Shown piece by piece: positions 43,356 to 54,547 of a DNA stretch of 64,000 nt. Location of the stretch: NCBI RefSeq assembly GCF_000350225.1, contig NW_005178710.1, positions 250,779-314,778 of the forward strand, given 5' to 3'. The position numbers were made by a program, and so were the translations under genes. This DNA is from Chondrus crispus (lineage: Eukaryota > Rhodophyta > Florideophyceae > Gigartinales > Gigartinaceae). The stretch's first letter is position 1. Every line of letters begins with the position of its first letter. Below the pieces are notes generated by a model. That model worked only from the letters and a program-made list of their open reading frames with translations. It was not told where the DNA came from and ran no database searches.

Positions 43356-44141
43356 TCAACGCAAATTTCTCAAGAGGCCATGCTTGGTTGTATACTCCAG
43401 GAGCACCTCATTCTTGGTGCCATCGGCGTCAACGAAATCTTCAGTTGGTTGCCATGCAGCATCATGTCTAGGAGCACCTTTCATGAGCGTAAGAAATTGG
43501 AACTTCTTCCCCCGTTTCCGATGAGCCAATATCTCCTCCACGACATACTCTATCCCATCCTTACACACTACTGGGACAGGTCTCTGCTCCACGGCATTGA
43601 GCAGTTCTGCAGGCTGGGTTATATATGGCCTCGTATGCTCCGCATGTACCACATCATGAATATGGGCATTTGGTGGTAGTTGTATACGAAGGGCGTTTTT
43701 CCCTATAAGGTCTAGAATCTTAAATGGACCGAAGCGTTTGGCTCCCAATTTGTGCGATTTTTGCACCTTTGCGATCACATCCTTAAACAGTACCTTGTAC
43801 AACCAAACTGAGTCACCTGCCTGATAAGGATGAGGCTGAGTATTTCTTGCACTATACGCGCTCTGCCTTGCTTTAGCCAGTTCATGAGCGAACGTAGCGT
43901 CCCATAATGCCTCGCCCATGCGCTGATTAAATTCGTTAACAGACTCGGTGAAACACTCCTTTGTCTGTAGTAAGTCAACTCGGTACCTCGGCTGCCATCC
44001 CAAATCAACCTCAAACGGGCTCATTCCAAGGTCTTCTGTAACAGCCGAATTATAAGCAAACTCGGCCGCGGGAAGGAGCTCATCCCAATTCTTCTGATTT
44101 AATGCGCAATAGCACCGAATGAAATTCTCCACCATACGGTT
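43356..44141 (-). pseudogene. Element C integrase C-terminus and chromodomain
   Basis: Continues the integrase directly after the Glu region (MVENFIRCYCALNQKNWDELL), then the GPF/Y-like stretch (LGAKRFGPFKILDLIG) and a chromodomain (EYVVEEILAHRKRGKKFQF followed by AAWQPTEDF), thought to steer integration to heterochromatin. It ends with the stop at 43356-43358. The reading frame matches the upstream half at 55227-57745 if element B and one CGGTT copy are removed. Confidence 0.88.
44137..44141. other. Target-site duplication of element B, left copy (CGGTT)
   Basis: Identical to 55227-55231; the 5 bp length is typical of Ty3/gypsy insertion. Confidence 0.95.
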
Positions 44142-44820
44142 TGTGGTATAACTCCTCTCCGCCCTGGGTTGGGTGAGAGGCGGACGCTTTAGCGAGGGAG
44201 CACGCGGCGTGGACGCGACGCGCTAATTGAACCGATCGGACGAGCTCGCGAAAAGGGAGTGGCTCATTGGCCGGTTACGCGCAGTCGCCCCGTGGTGCGT
44301 GAACGGGAGCGACCGGTAACGGGTTAGAAGCCATCGCGCGCGATAGACAACCGAAACGGACGTATATAGGCGCGAAAGGGACGGGGGCGAGCTTGCCCCA
44401 GTTTACTGGTGGGGACGGGTGTCAGGTCTTAACCCCTCAGAGGGACGCCTCGGACACCTGTCCCAGTATACAGTACCTGCCGCCTAGTGCGTACCAGATA
44501 CTGTACGCCATTAAAAAACTAGCGCCTCAATTCCTAATTACCGCGCGGACGCTGCGGCTACACGTGTGTACTACTGTACACACGCGCTGCTTACAGACTA
44601 CCGCACGGATGCCACGTGTGCTAGCGTACACGCGTCATACTGGTAGACTACCGCTTGGCCGACACGTGCACTACTGTACACGTACGCCAGATTACGACCG
44701 CTCGGCATGCGCGCGCGCTCGCTACACGTGGGCACAGCCGCCCACGTGTATACCGTATAGTGTATACCGTATACGGCCGTCCGATGACCTCCGCGCGCTC
44801 GCGCCGGTCATTATACTACA
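44142..44820 (-). repeat. 3' LTR of element B (679 bp)
   Basis: Plus strand TGTGGTATAAC to TTATACTACA. In sense (minus) orientation it holds a TATA-like CCTATATACGTCC and a region of repeated CACGTGT and GTACAGTA-type words. A polypurine tract (complement of 44821-44836) precedes it. Confidence 0.97.
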
Positions 44821-44911
44821 GACCTCCCCCCTTAGCTTTCCCTACGTCCCCGTAGCGACCCTCTACTCGAGCGCGCGGGTCCGTTCCGGACGTTTCCTTC
44901 TATCGCGCACG

Positions 44912-47404
44912 ATGTGGAAACAGAAGCCCCTCCGCGTGGACGATCATGCCCCCTGGCTGGTCAGCGAGCTGGCGGTATATAACGCCGCGAGTTCGACCGA
45001 TTCGGAGAGCGCGTCTTCCGATTCTCCCCACGCGATCCACACTGACCCCCCAACTCTTCCCCAGCACTCCCCTGCGAACTCCGAAACCTCCTCCGACAGC
45101 GACGACGACATTCCCCTACAGCAGCTCTTCAACCAACCGATGGACGGTCATCGCGACACGCCGGCTGTGCGCGCGTACAGGCAGCCGTTGAGCCCGCCTC
45201 GGGCTCCGGCAGCGACGCCGGTCGGTCCCACCTTCCAACCGCGGCGACGCCTTCGCGACGGCCTGCACCCGCCCCCTGGAGTGGCGGTGCCCGCGCAAGC
45301 GCCAATTGATTCGCCCGTACCGGTCGCTCTGCCACCGCCGGGCGCCCAAGCAACACAGTCCCCGCCGCTGCCCCTCGTGGGCGTGGCTCCAAGAATGGTC
45401 GAGGCGGATCCGGAGCTCCCCGTGGAGCTGCCGCCGCCTCCCATGTCGCCGCTGCCCGCTGCGGGTACGGCGCTCACAAGGGCCGCTTCCGAGGCGCCCT
45501 ACGCGGCGCCGGCGCCGTCGAGTAGCGTAGCGCTTGCGCCGGCCGGACGGGGGGCGACAACGTCGCTGGGGCGGGTATTCACCGCCCCGAGTACCCCGGG
45601 CTGGCTGCGCAGCGGCGTTGGTTCCGTACGGTCGCTGTGGCCCGGGTCCTCGATGGACCACCGCCGCCGGCGCGCACGCCGACGCGCTGCGGGCCGCAAG
45701 CCTCCGCTTACGGTCGAGGAGTACGTTCAGCGGAACTTGCTGGACGCGGCGAGGTTCGCGGCCATTCCGATGGTGCGCGCGATCAAGACTCCGTCCGGAC
45801 GCGGTGCCGTGGCGCAACAGAACCGCGCCGGCGCGTGGAAGGCGCGGTGGCGTCACGCTCCGTGTCGGACGCCGGCCGCGGCGGGCAGTGACTTGCTCTA
45901 CGTCCGCTGCGAGGGCGAGGAAAAGTACCACATCTCGCTGCTGAACCTCTTTGGTCGGTATCGCCGCTACGAGGGCCTCGCGCCCGACGTCCGCTTGGTG
46001 GCCTTTCCGCGGCCTTTCGACAGCTGGTACAGCGTTGCGAACCGAGCGCGGTGGGGTGAGGACGCAGAGCGCGAGAGTCGGCTGCGCTGGCGCCGGGTGG
46101 ACGATTTCTTCCACATGTGGCACAGCACCGAGTTTTTCTCGGTGCCCAGCGCCGCGCGGCGTGGCCTGTACCCCGCGCTCCCGCCGAACTGGTCGACGTT
46201 CGAGGCGCCGGAGTACCTGTGCGTACCGACGCCGAGCGTCATGGCGTACGTGGCGGCGCATTGGTTGCCGCTCGGCCGATCGGAATCCGCGGAAACGGAG
46301 CGAACGCGCGTCTTGGTGCACGCGATCATGCTTTCCGAATGGGCGGTCTTGGCCTTCCTGTGCTTCTTGCACGCCGCTCGCGAGGGACTGCCGTTCTTCA
46401 CGAAGTGTCCCGACCTGCGGCTGATCGCGCGGCGCGAGGAACCGTTCGGTGAGCGCGGCCTGCTCTTCCGCCTCTCGGCGGGGCTCATCGATTTAATCCG
46501 CTCGGTCGGTATCGCGGAGATCCTCGAGGGTACGGCGTTTGACGCGGCGCACGCGACGCAGCTGTTGGCGTTCACCGAGGGTATGGATTGGAGCGGCCGG
46601 CCGGACTTCGCGTGGTTCAGCTGGAACCAGCGGTGTACCCTACCGATGCCCGCCGGAGCCGATGCAGAGACCGGTGCCGATGGTGGCAGCGCGGCCCCCG
46701 GTCCAGCGGACGCGACCGTCGCGGTCGACGTGGACGGCGCAGTCGACACGGTCGACGCGGGTGACACGGGCGGCTTGCTTGCCGATGCCGATATCGCGCC
46801 GCCGCGCGATGCGGGAACCGGTGCGGTGCGGAGCGTCGTCGAGACCGCGGTACCGGCCCGCGGCGGGTCCGCTCGCGTGGCCTCGATCCAGAGCGACTCG
46901 CCGAAGGGGTTAAGAGAACCCCCCGGTGTCGTGGGAATTTCGGCCCCCACCTCAAGCCCCCCACACATCAGCGTGGTGACCGGTACCGAAGGCGATCATC
47001 GTCCCGTTCCGATGCCGCCTCCTCCAGTTCCACAACCGTCCGGCTGGTCTTCCCCGGAGCGCCTCCGTGAGGAGGCCGCGTTCACTGCCCTGCAGTACGC
47101 TTGCTCCTTCGAGGGGGCAACAGTTCCTTCGTCGGTTGAGCAGGCGCTGCTGCAGGCGCGCGAGTGGATGCACCCAGCCAAGCAGCTGGAGACGACCGTC
47201 GCGGCGCTCCGAGAGGCCTCCACCGCGGCGGAGCGTGAGCGCGTCGAGCATCACGAGAAGCTCCGCGGCGTGCAGGACATCCTCGCGGTCGTCAGCCAAC
47301 GTCTCGCGGCGCCGCGGATGCCTGCCGCTACGGTCGGGGCCTCGCGCCCCGCGCCCGAAGATGCTGCGGCGGCTCCGCCGGCTAAGCGCACGCGTCGTTC
47401 TTGA
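44912..47404 (+). CDS. Antisense gene of element B, unrecognised 830 aa protein
   Basis: Intact frame on the strand opposite gag-pol. I chose the ATG at 44912, the first inside the internal region; the frame is open back into the LTR but starts there with a non-ATG codon. Residues 1-260 are Pro/Ser/Asp-rich and disordered (SSDSDDDIPLQQLF). Residues about 263-576 form a globular block with many Trp/Arg (EEYVQRNLLDAARFAAIPMVRAIK; WRRVDDFFHMWHSTEFF; LSEWAVLAFLCFLHAAREGLPFF). An acidic low-complexity linker follows, then a coiled coil from about 740 (LETTVAALREASTAAERERVE) and a basic end PPAKRTRRS typical of a nuclear signal. It ends 70 bases from the pol stop on the other strand. The adjacent 3' LTR lies directly upstream and could supply a promoter. 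Element A lacks it. Confidence 0.7.
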   Translation: MWKQKPLRVDDHAPWLVSELAVYNAASSTDSESASSDSPHAIHTDPPTLPQHSPANSETSSDSDDDIPLQQLFNQPMDGHRDTPAVRAYRQPLSPPRAPAATPVGPTFQPRRRLRDGLHPPPGVAVPAQAPIDSPVPVALPPPGAQATQSPPLPLVGVAPRMVEADPELPVELPPPPMSPLPAAGTALTRAASEAPYAAPAPSSSVALAPAGRGATTSLGRVFTAPSTPGWLRSGVGSVRSLWPGSSMDHRRRRARRRAAGRKPPLTVEEYVQRNLLDAARFAAIPMVRAIKTPSGRGAVAQQNRAGAWKARWRHAPCRTPAAAGSDLLYVRCEGEEKYHISLLNLFGRYRRYEGLAPDVRLVAFPRPFDSWYSVANRARWGEDAERESRLRWRRVDDFFHMWHSTEFFSVPSAARRGLYPALPPNWSTFEAPEYLCVPTPSVMAYVAAHWLPLGRSESAETERTRVLVHAIMLSEWAVLAFLCFLHAAREGLPFFTKCPDLRLIARREEPFGERGLLFRLSAGLIDLIRSVGIAEILEGTAFDAAHATQLLAFTEGMDWSGRPDFAWFSWNQRCTLPMPAGADAETGADGGSAAPGPADATVAVDVDGAVDTVDAGDTGGLLADADIAPPRDAGTGAVRSVVETAVPARGGSARVASIQSDSPKGLREPPGVVGISAPTSSPPHISVVTGTEGDHRPVPMPPPPVPQPSGWSSPERLREEAAFTALQYACSFEGATVPSSVEQALLQAREWMHPAKQLETTVAALREASTAAERERVEHHEKLRGVQDILAVVSQRLAAPRMPAATVGASRPAPEDAAAAPPAKRTRRS

Positions 47405-47473
47405 GCCCCGACCCGTTGGTCGCCCCCTTTCGCGTAGCCCATTAGGGGCTTCGCCCACAGTAAACAGAGCCGA

Positions 47474-50400
47474 CTAGCGGTGTTCCTTGCCTTCTCCTTT
47501 TGGCACGTGCGGGCGGTAGTGCACGACGCGCGCGAGCGAGGTCGTCCTGGCGGTTCGGCCATGCGAGGCCGGAAGAAGCGCTACGCCAGCGCGCTTGTCC
47601 GTCCTTGGCGCGTACGCCAATATCGGTCGATGAAAGGTTGCGGGAGCCCCTCGGAGGGCTCGTAGGTATCGTCGGAGGCGGCGTACCCGTACCAGCGAAC
47701 CTTTTACTCGGTGCCGCCGCGGGTCATACGGTGTCCGACGATGCGGTCAACGACGTATTCCGCGCGGGGCGTTGTAGTTTGCGCGTCCGATGCGGATGGA
47801 ATGGCCGAGGCGACAGTGTCATCCGGCCCGCGTGGCATTTTTGTGACGCGGTCGATGCTCACGCGGTTCTCCACACCGTCCTGCTCGATGAGGACCGTGG
47901 TGTCCGTAGCGGAGCGCACGCGAAACGGACCCTCTGTCTTTGGTAGAAGTTTGACAGAGAGCTCGCCCGTTCCGGTCGTACCTTGCGCACGCGTGCGTCG
48001 CTCGACGCTTGTCAACGGGCGGGGCGGGCGATCAACGTAGACAAAATCGCCCGCCACAACGACCGGACGGAAGCGGACCTTCTTGTCAAAATCGTCCTTG
48101 TACCGCTTTTGCGATGCGGATAATTTCGTCCGAGCGCGGTCGAGAGCGTCGCGAGGCTTGCGCAGCGTGGCGCGCTTGTACTGCACCGGGGTCCGCGGGT
48201 CCTCTCGATGGGTCCCCGCGTCCTGCGGCACAGTACCGGGGAGAATTAAACCGGACGGTGGCCGCGTTAACACCAGGTCGAACGGAGTCGTCTCCGTCGA
48301 CCGGTGGACCTGCGTATTGTACGCGAAGGTCAGCGGTTGCACGTAGTCGTCCCAATCGCGCTGGTGCTCCTCCACGTAGTGCCGGAGGCGTTGCACCAGC
48401 GTGCGATTGAACCGTTCGGTCTGCCCATTCGACTGGGGGTGGTAGGCTGTCGTGAGATAATGCCGCACCCCCAGGAGGGCGCATACCGCGTCGAAGAATT
48501 TCGCAGCGAACTGGGGGCCATTGTCGGTTAGTACGTAGCGCGGCGCTCCGTAAACGTAGACCCAGTTGTCTAAAAACGCGTTTGCGACGACCGAAGCGGT
48601 TGTGGTCCGGAGCGGGATACTGCGCGTTAGCTTGGAGAACCGGTCGGTAATTACCAACACGTGTTGGTTTCCGTGCGCGGTCTTGGGTAGGGGCCCAAGG
48701 AGGTCCATCGCGACAAACTCCAAGGGGCCCGCCGCTGGGAACAGCTTGAGATCCTTTTGGTTCTTGACAAGCGTCCCGCGGGTCGCAGCACACGAGGTGC
48801 AATTCCGTACGGTCGAAAACGCGTCGCTGGCCATGTGTGGCTAGTAGTACTCCCTGCGAAGGGTGTAGTACATACGCGTCGCTCCCGGGTGACCTGCCAA
48901 CCTCGGATGGTGTGCCAGGTACAGTACCCGGGGGCGCAACCGAGTCGGTACCACGCGCTGCAGGGTCCCGTCCAGCGGGGACGTCCTCACGAGAAATCCG
49001 TAGCGGTCCATGTCGAACTTCGAGTTCGGCGTCCCGACGGTTTCCGCGGCGAAGCGACAGAAGGCGTCCTCAGCTTGTTCGCGTAAAAATTCCTCAACCG
49101 AGATGGACGCAGCGTCGCGTTCCTCGGGAGTTATCGCGAGCGTGTGACAACCGTCCGGGCGGTCTTGCAGCGGGTCCCAGTGCACATTGTCCAGGAGGGC
49201 CTCGCTGCCCTCTTCGTACTGGACCGCGAAGCACGGGACCTCATCATCGACCGGTTCGGTGTCTCCTCCATCGGTACGTAAGCGCGATACGCCGTCCGCG
49301 AGTTGGTGCTTGACGCCTGGGCGGTACTGTACCTCGTAGTCGTACTCCGCCAAGCGCAGGCGCCAGCGAGCGAGCCGACCGGAACTGTCCGCTAAATTAA
49401 GGACCCAGCGTAGGGCCTCGTGATCCGTGCGAAGGTTGAACGCGCTTCCGTATAGGTACGGCCGTAGGGTGAGGATGCTCCACACTACGGCCAAGCATTC
49501 CTTTTTGGTAGTCGTATAATTGCGCTCCGCGTCGGTCAACGCACGACTCCAATATCCGATCGGTCGAGTACCTCCATCGGGTTGCTCCTGTAGAAGGGCG
49601 CAACCCACTTGGTGTCCGCACGCGTCGGTGTCCAGCGTATATTTCCGTCCCTAGCGGGGTAGCGCGAGGATTGGCGGCGACACGAGGCGCCGCTTCAATT
49701 CCTCAAACGCCGCGTATTCCGCATCGGTTAAGATCTCGAACTCGTAGGGCTGATTCTTGCCGGTCTTCTTATTCAGCGGCGCGGCGATCTTCGCGAATCC
49801 TTGCACAAACCGCCGGTACACGTTGCACATCCCGAGAAAGGATCGCAGTTCCGTTTGGTTCGTAGGCGCGCGCGCGCGCTCGATCGCGATGACGTTGCGT
49901 CGCTCCACCTCCAACCGTCCCGGACGAATGACGTGCCCGAGATAGGTTACGGAGGTGTCGAAAAACGCGCACTTCGCCAATTTTAGCGACACGCCCGCGG
50001 TATGTAGAAGCCGTAGTACCTCGCGCACGTGTGCCATATGTTCCGTAACGGTTCGCGAGTAGACAATGACGTCATCGAGGTAGACCAACGCGGTCTCCCA
50101 TTTCACGCGGGACAGGATGATGTCGACCGCTCGTTGAAATGTCGCGGGCGCGTTTTTGAGACCGAACGGCATGCGTAGAAAACGGTAGAGGCCCGAATGC
50201 GACGCGAACGTCGTTTTATCGCGGTCCTCCTCGGCGATCTCCACCTGCCAATACCCGCTATTACAGTCTAGCGTGGTAAAGACAGTGGCATCGCCGAGCG
50301 AGTCGATACATTCGTCCATGCGCGGTAGTGGGTAGGAGTCGCGAACCGTAACGGCGTTTAGCTTGCGATAGTCCACGCAGAACCGCATGGTCCCGTCCTT

Positions 50401-52185
50401 TTTAGGGACGAAGACCACGGGGCTCGCCCACTCGGCCGATGTCGGTTCGATGACTCCCGCGTGCAGCATGCGGTCGATTTCCTTCTTCTCCTTCTCGCGC
50501 GCGATGGGTCCGGCTCGGTAGGGTGCTTGGTAGATCGGCTTCGCACCGGGCTTCAGCTCGATGCGATGCTTCGTAGCATCGATCTTACCCAAGTGGCCGG
50601 ACCACATGTCCTTGAACTCGGACAGCATGTCCATAATTTCCGACCGGACGGTACTGTCTTCTGCACCAATATGGACGTCTTCTTCCCACGAGCGGGTCCT
50701 CTCCGCGTCCGTATCGGTCCGCTCATCCGCGTTAGCGGGATTGCCACTGCGGGCTTCGTCCGTTTCCGGTTCTGCTCGTCGCGCGCCTCCTCCCGTAGCG
50801 GTGGTGGATTTAATTCTGCCATCGTCCGTAACGGGTCCTTCTCGTCGCGCACATTCCCCCGCGGGTGAGGAATTAATCCTGCCTTCGTCCGTAACTGGTT
50901 GTTCGCGTCGCGCCTGTTCCTCCGTAGCGGTCGAGGAATTATTTTTGTTCCCTCCCCCTTCCTTAGCGTCGGCCTCTCCGGGGACCGGCACGCCAAGTGT
51001 CAGGATGTGTGTGGGGGATGGCAACGCGAGGCCAACAACGGTATGCTTGGGGACGTGGGGTCCGAAGTTGCTAACAAGCACCGTAAACGGCTCGCCCGGG
51101 AAGAGGTCCATGACCCCCTGGGCCATCAGGCATAAATTCTTATGCGCCGTTTTGGGGTGGTTTTGCAGGAAGCAAAGCCCCCCAACCGGTGTTGCGACGC
51201 GTACCATCGCCTGGGTCATCGGGGGTATCGTGACCCCCTTGACCACGCGAATTTTCCGTGACGGTACGTTCGTCGGGAACTGCGCGCGCTTCCGGTCGGC
51301 CGAATTTTCCTCCTGCGGGAGCTGCTGCGACGGTCCCCTCGAGCCCATCTTGCGGTCGTGCCTCGAGGGCGTGACTCCCGTCAGCGCTACGGACGGCGCA
51401 TGATGGAACAGCACCTTCCTCTGCGGTGGCAGGATCGCCTTCACGTGGCGATCCAGGAACGTGGTCCCGAGGATACAGTCCACCGCGAGGTTGGTGACGA
51501 CCAAGAACGGCACGCGCGCGACGAACTCACCAATCCGGACGTACAGTTTGAGCTCGCCGAGGGCCTTCATCGACCTATTCGAAGCGTCGATGAGCGGCGG
51601 GCTCCGCGCGGACTGGATGGCAGCGCGCCACGGTTCTGCCACACAGCGTAGGTGGATTAGATTCGGGCCGGCGCCCGAATCTAGAACCGGCGTGATGGCG
51701 CGCATCATCGCGCGTCGTCGTCCGACCGTTGCGGTGACCTTATAATTTTGCTTCTTGAAGAAGCAAATTGCCGCTTCGTCCGTTCGGCTCTGCGATGGCG
51801 CGCGTACCGAAGCGGTCGACGGGGTGCCTTGTTTATTGAGGCTTGGCACGGGGAGGATCGTCGACGCCTCTACGCGTCCTCCCCGGCTTCCCCCGTCAAC
51901 CCAAGGTCCTCGGGCCCCTCGTCCGTCAGCGGTAGCGCGGGTTCTTCCGATTGGACGGCCTCGCGCGGCTCGACCACGTTGATGCCCGTGGGAGCCTGCG
52001 CACGCGAATTTCGCCACGTGGTCGGCGGTTGGCGCTCGAACGGCGAACCCGGGCGGAGACCTTGACGGATCCGAAGCTTTTGATAATTGGCCTCGCGGGC
52101 CTGCAAAAGCTTCGAACGCAGCGCGCTGTCCGCCACCACAGGACATTGCTCCTGTCGGTGGGTCAGGTCCAGACAGAACCGGCAC
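47474..52185 (-). pseudogene. Pol of element B: protease, reverse transcriptase, RNase H, integrase, chromodomain
   Basis: Open from about 52185 in the -1 frame relative to gag (overlap down to 51870). Protease with DSGAGPNLI (about 51675); reverse transcriptase with FCVDYRKLN and YLDD; RNase H; integrase HHCC and core (AMDLLG, LTDNGPQF, GQTERFN); chromodomain ending with the TAG at 47476-47474. Breaks: TAG at 49653-49651 (Tyr in copy A), TAG at 48843-48841 replacing the conserved Trp of the integrase finger (also in A), TAA at 47706-47704 (Tyr in A), and an extra base near 47655. The reverse transcriptase itself is intact up to the first stop. Confidence 0.93.
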
Positions 52186-54419
52186 GGCGGGGGTCCCGGT
52201 AATCCTTGGTTGAAGAACCGGACCCGCTGGTTCTGTACTGGCCTTCCGTACGGATGTGCGCGCGCGTCACCGTGTTGGGCGGGCGCCATCGGCGCGCCCG
52301 CCGGGGACGAGGCAGGTGACGGATGGTAGCTAGTCGGCGGCGAGCTAAGCGAGCTCGGCGTCGCCGACTGGTCCGTCACCGCCAGTATCTCCTCCGTTTC
52401 GGTTCCGCGCGCTGTCGGGAGTTCAGACGGGGACTCGACCGACAGCACGGGCCTTGTCCGCGCGTTGCGCGTGAATCTTCTCACCGAATCGGACGGTGCT
52501 TGAGGCGACGCGAGCGAGGTCGCCTGTCTTCGAGCCGAGCGGTGCGTCTCGCCTATCGCTTGCGCGTAGCGTGCCACCGCTTGGTAGTCCACGCCCGGAT
52601 GCGTCGCGAGATAATTCCGCACCTGCGCGCACGTCGCTGGCAGAAGTCCCTCAACAAAAAGGGACTTCAGGCGCTTGTCCGAAAATACGGTTCCGCAGCG
52701 CAACGCCTTGTCCCACAACTGGTTACTGTACACCTCCTCCGTCATATTAGAGCTCTGACGGAAGGAGGTGAAATCACCGACCGCTTCGGAAATAGCTTCG
52801 TCAGTGGCGTACGTGCGCAATAAAAAGTTAACAACTTCCGCGTAGGTTTCGAGCATATCGCGCTGCTCCGCATCGACCGCCATGGTGTTCCCGTGTAGCC
52901 TGGACTGGAGCAAGGCGTGAGCCTGCCCAGTCAAATAAAACTGGAAACACCATACGGCCGCGCCTTCGCTGACCCCATTGTGGTCGCAGGCCATCTTGAA
53001 GCGCGCGAGAAATCCTAGCACCGCGATTGGATCTTGACCACCGAATGTGTGGGTTTTCAGCTGGACGTCCAACTTCTTCCGATATCGGTTAACTCGCCGC
53101 GCGGTACTCGCGTCGTAGCGCGCGCTGCGATTTTCCAGCCTATACGTGCGGTAGTCGACGGCCTTGGTGAACAGGTCGTTCAGCGGCCTGATCACCGGCA
53201 GCCGTTTCGGATCCCGCCTCGGGGCAGACCGGCGGTCTCTGCCCCTGCAGTGGCGGTCTCCTTCTCCGCCGGGGCTACTGTCGCCTTCCGGATCGGAGTC
53301 TTCTCGCCGGAACCGACGTCGGTCGCGCGCATTGCGACCTCTGCGGTCGCCTCTGCGCGATCCGTCCGACTCGGTGTCCTCGTCATCGGAGGGGTATCCA
53401 CCTCCTCCGGCATCGCGGTATCGCGTATAGCGTCCTTCGCGGTTATCATCGGAGGGGTAACCGACCCCTCCGGCATCGCGGTATCGCGTGTAGCGTCCGT
53501 TGCGGTTATCATCGGAGGGGTAACCGACCCCTCCGGCATCGCGGTATCGCGTGTAGCGTCCGTCGCGGTTCTTGCGCGTCGCCCTGTGGCGACGTCTTGT
53601 GTCTTCTTCCTCGGAGGGGTTTTCTGTACCCTCCGAGGTGTAGCCTTGAGCGCCGGGTGCGCTTCTTCTGCTCGACCGATACGGCTGTCGCTTTTCTGTC
53701 GCGAAGCGCCCCAGGCGGTTTTCTGTCCCGCGGGGGCCAGCCGTATCGGCGAGTACGGGAGGGCCATTTTCTGTGGGCCCTCCTGTAGCACCATAAATTG
53801 GTGGGAGGTAAATGGTCTTACCCTCCGGGTGAGGGGCCATTGTACCGATCCCGGGTGCGGCGCCGATCGGTTCAGCGTGCGTTAGCGTAGGATCCGGAGC
53901 GGTCGAGTCGCGCTGCTCGCGTGCGTCGACTCCTGCTCCGGCGAAGGTCGTGGCCAGACGATTGGCCACGGCGGAGCTGATCGCTCCCTTTAGAGCCGTA
54001 CCGGACGGGGATTCTTCATCCACAGTGGTGAGCGCGGTCACCACCTCGCATTGGACTTGAGCGGGTAGAAGTTCGTCCAAAAGCGGTGGTATCGCGCTGC
54101 GTACGTGCGCATCCACGAGCGCGGGCACCGTTCGGTCGAGGCATACGCGCGCTACATGGGGGAGTTCCGTAGCGAGGAACTCCTCGACCCAGGCCTGGAT
54201 GCGCGGCTGAATCGCGTCGACCATCCATTGGACGCGATTCTCGGTGCCTGCCGACACGGCCGGCGTAACATCCGATGCGGACGCTCGCGTGCGGCCCGGT
54301 CGCGGTGGCGGTCGCAGCAGGGCTTCCGGGTTCTCCACCCGGGGGCGCGGTGCGCCACTGCCACTGCGGGTGCTCAGACGCCCGGAGGCGGAGTCTCCCC
54401 CTTCTTCCGGTCGGTTCAT
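51870..54419 (-). CDS. Gag of element B (849 aa), intact
   Basis: ATG at 54419 (MNRPEEGGDSAS); the open frame goes further up only to a GTG at 54500. The N-terminal region is charged and helical. Three 21-residue repeats (GRYTRYRDAGGVGYPSDDN type) lie at DNA 53384-53572, followed by an Arg/Asp-rich linker, a capsid-like domain (FGGQDPIAVLGFLARFKMAC; LTGQAHALLQSRLHG; FVEGLLPATCAQVRNYL) and one zinc knuckle CRFCLDLTHRQEQC (CX2CX4HX4C). It packages the element RNA in family members. Ends at 51870, overlapping pol, which lies in the -1 frame, so pol expression would need a -1 shift. Confidence 0.88.
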   Translation of the reverse strand: MNRPEEGGDSASGRLSTRSGSGAPRPRVENPEALLRPPPRPGRTRASASDVTPAVSAGTENRVQWMVDAIQPRIQAWVEEFLATELPHVARVCLDRTVPALVDAHVRSAIPPLLDELLPAQVQCEVVTALTTVDEESPSGTALKGAISSAVANRLATTFAGAGVDAREQRDSTAPDPTLTHAEPIGAAPGIGTMAPHPEGKTIYLPPIYGATGGPTENGPPVLADTAGPRGTENRLGRFATEKRQPYRSSRRSAPGAQGYTSEGTENPSEEEDTRRRHRATRKNRDGRYTRYRDAGGVGYPSDDNRNGRYTRYRDAGGVGYPSDDNREGRYTRYRDAGGGGYPSDDEDTESDGSRRGDRRGRNARDRRRFRREDSDPEGDSSPGGEGDRHCRGRDRRSAPRRDPKRLPVIRPLNDLFTKAVDYRTYRLENRSARYDASTARRVNRYRKKLDVQLKTHTFGGQDPIAVLGFLARFKMACDHNGVSEGAAVWCFQFYLTGQAHALLQSRLHGNTMAVDAEQRDMLETYAEVVNFLLRTYATDEAISEAVGDFTSFRQSSNMTEEVYSNQLWDKALRCGTVFSDKRLKSLFVEGLLPATCAQVRNYLATHPGVDYQAVARYAQAIGETHRSARRQATSLASPQAPSDSVRRFTRNARTRPVLSVESPSELPTARGTETEEILAVTDQSATPSSLSSPPTSYHPSPASSPAGAPMAPAQHGDARAHPYGRPVQNQRVRFFNQGLPGPPPCRFCLDLTHRQEQCPVVADSALRSKLLQAREANYQKLRIRQGLRPGSPFERQPPTTWRNSRAQAPTGINVVEPREAVQSEEPALPLTDEGPEDLGLTGEAGEDA
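53384..53572 (-). repeat. 63 bp tandem repeat within gag, three copies
   Basis: CATCGGA marks unit starts at 53384, 53447 and 53510: exact period 63 (21 codons). Units encode GRYTRYRDAGG(V/G)GYPSDD with small changes, mostly one or two residues. Confidence 0.92.
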
Positions 54420-54547
54420 CGTCGAATACGCTTCGCGATCGACGCGGTGATTTCTCAACCTTTTCCGTCCGTACGGTTCTGCGCGCGATCGAGCGACCAC
54501 GCGTGCGGCTCAACCTCGAGAGTTATTCCCTCCACAAGAGTACCAAA

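Noticed and set aside
44393-44911. Extension of the antisense gene into the LTR
   Set aside because: The upstream codons begin with TTG inside the LTR and the same translation appears at 54799 in the other LTR; it is untranslated LTR sequence.
45116-46372. A 418-codon minus-strand frame opposite the 830 aa gene
   Set aside because: It is a GC-driven shadow: Arg/Pro-rich without structure, non-ATG start region, and frame aligned to codon positions of the plus-strand gene.
45967-46968. A 333-codon minus-strand frame in the same region
   Set aside because: Another shadow of the 830 aa gene; composition biased to Ser/Ala/Pro, no domain.
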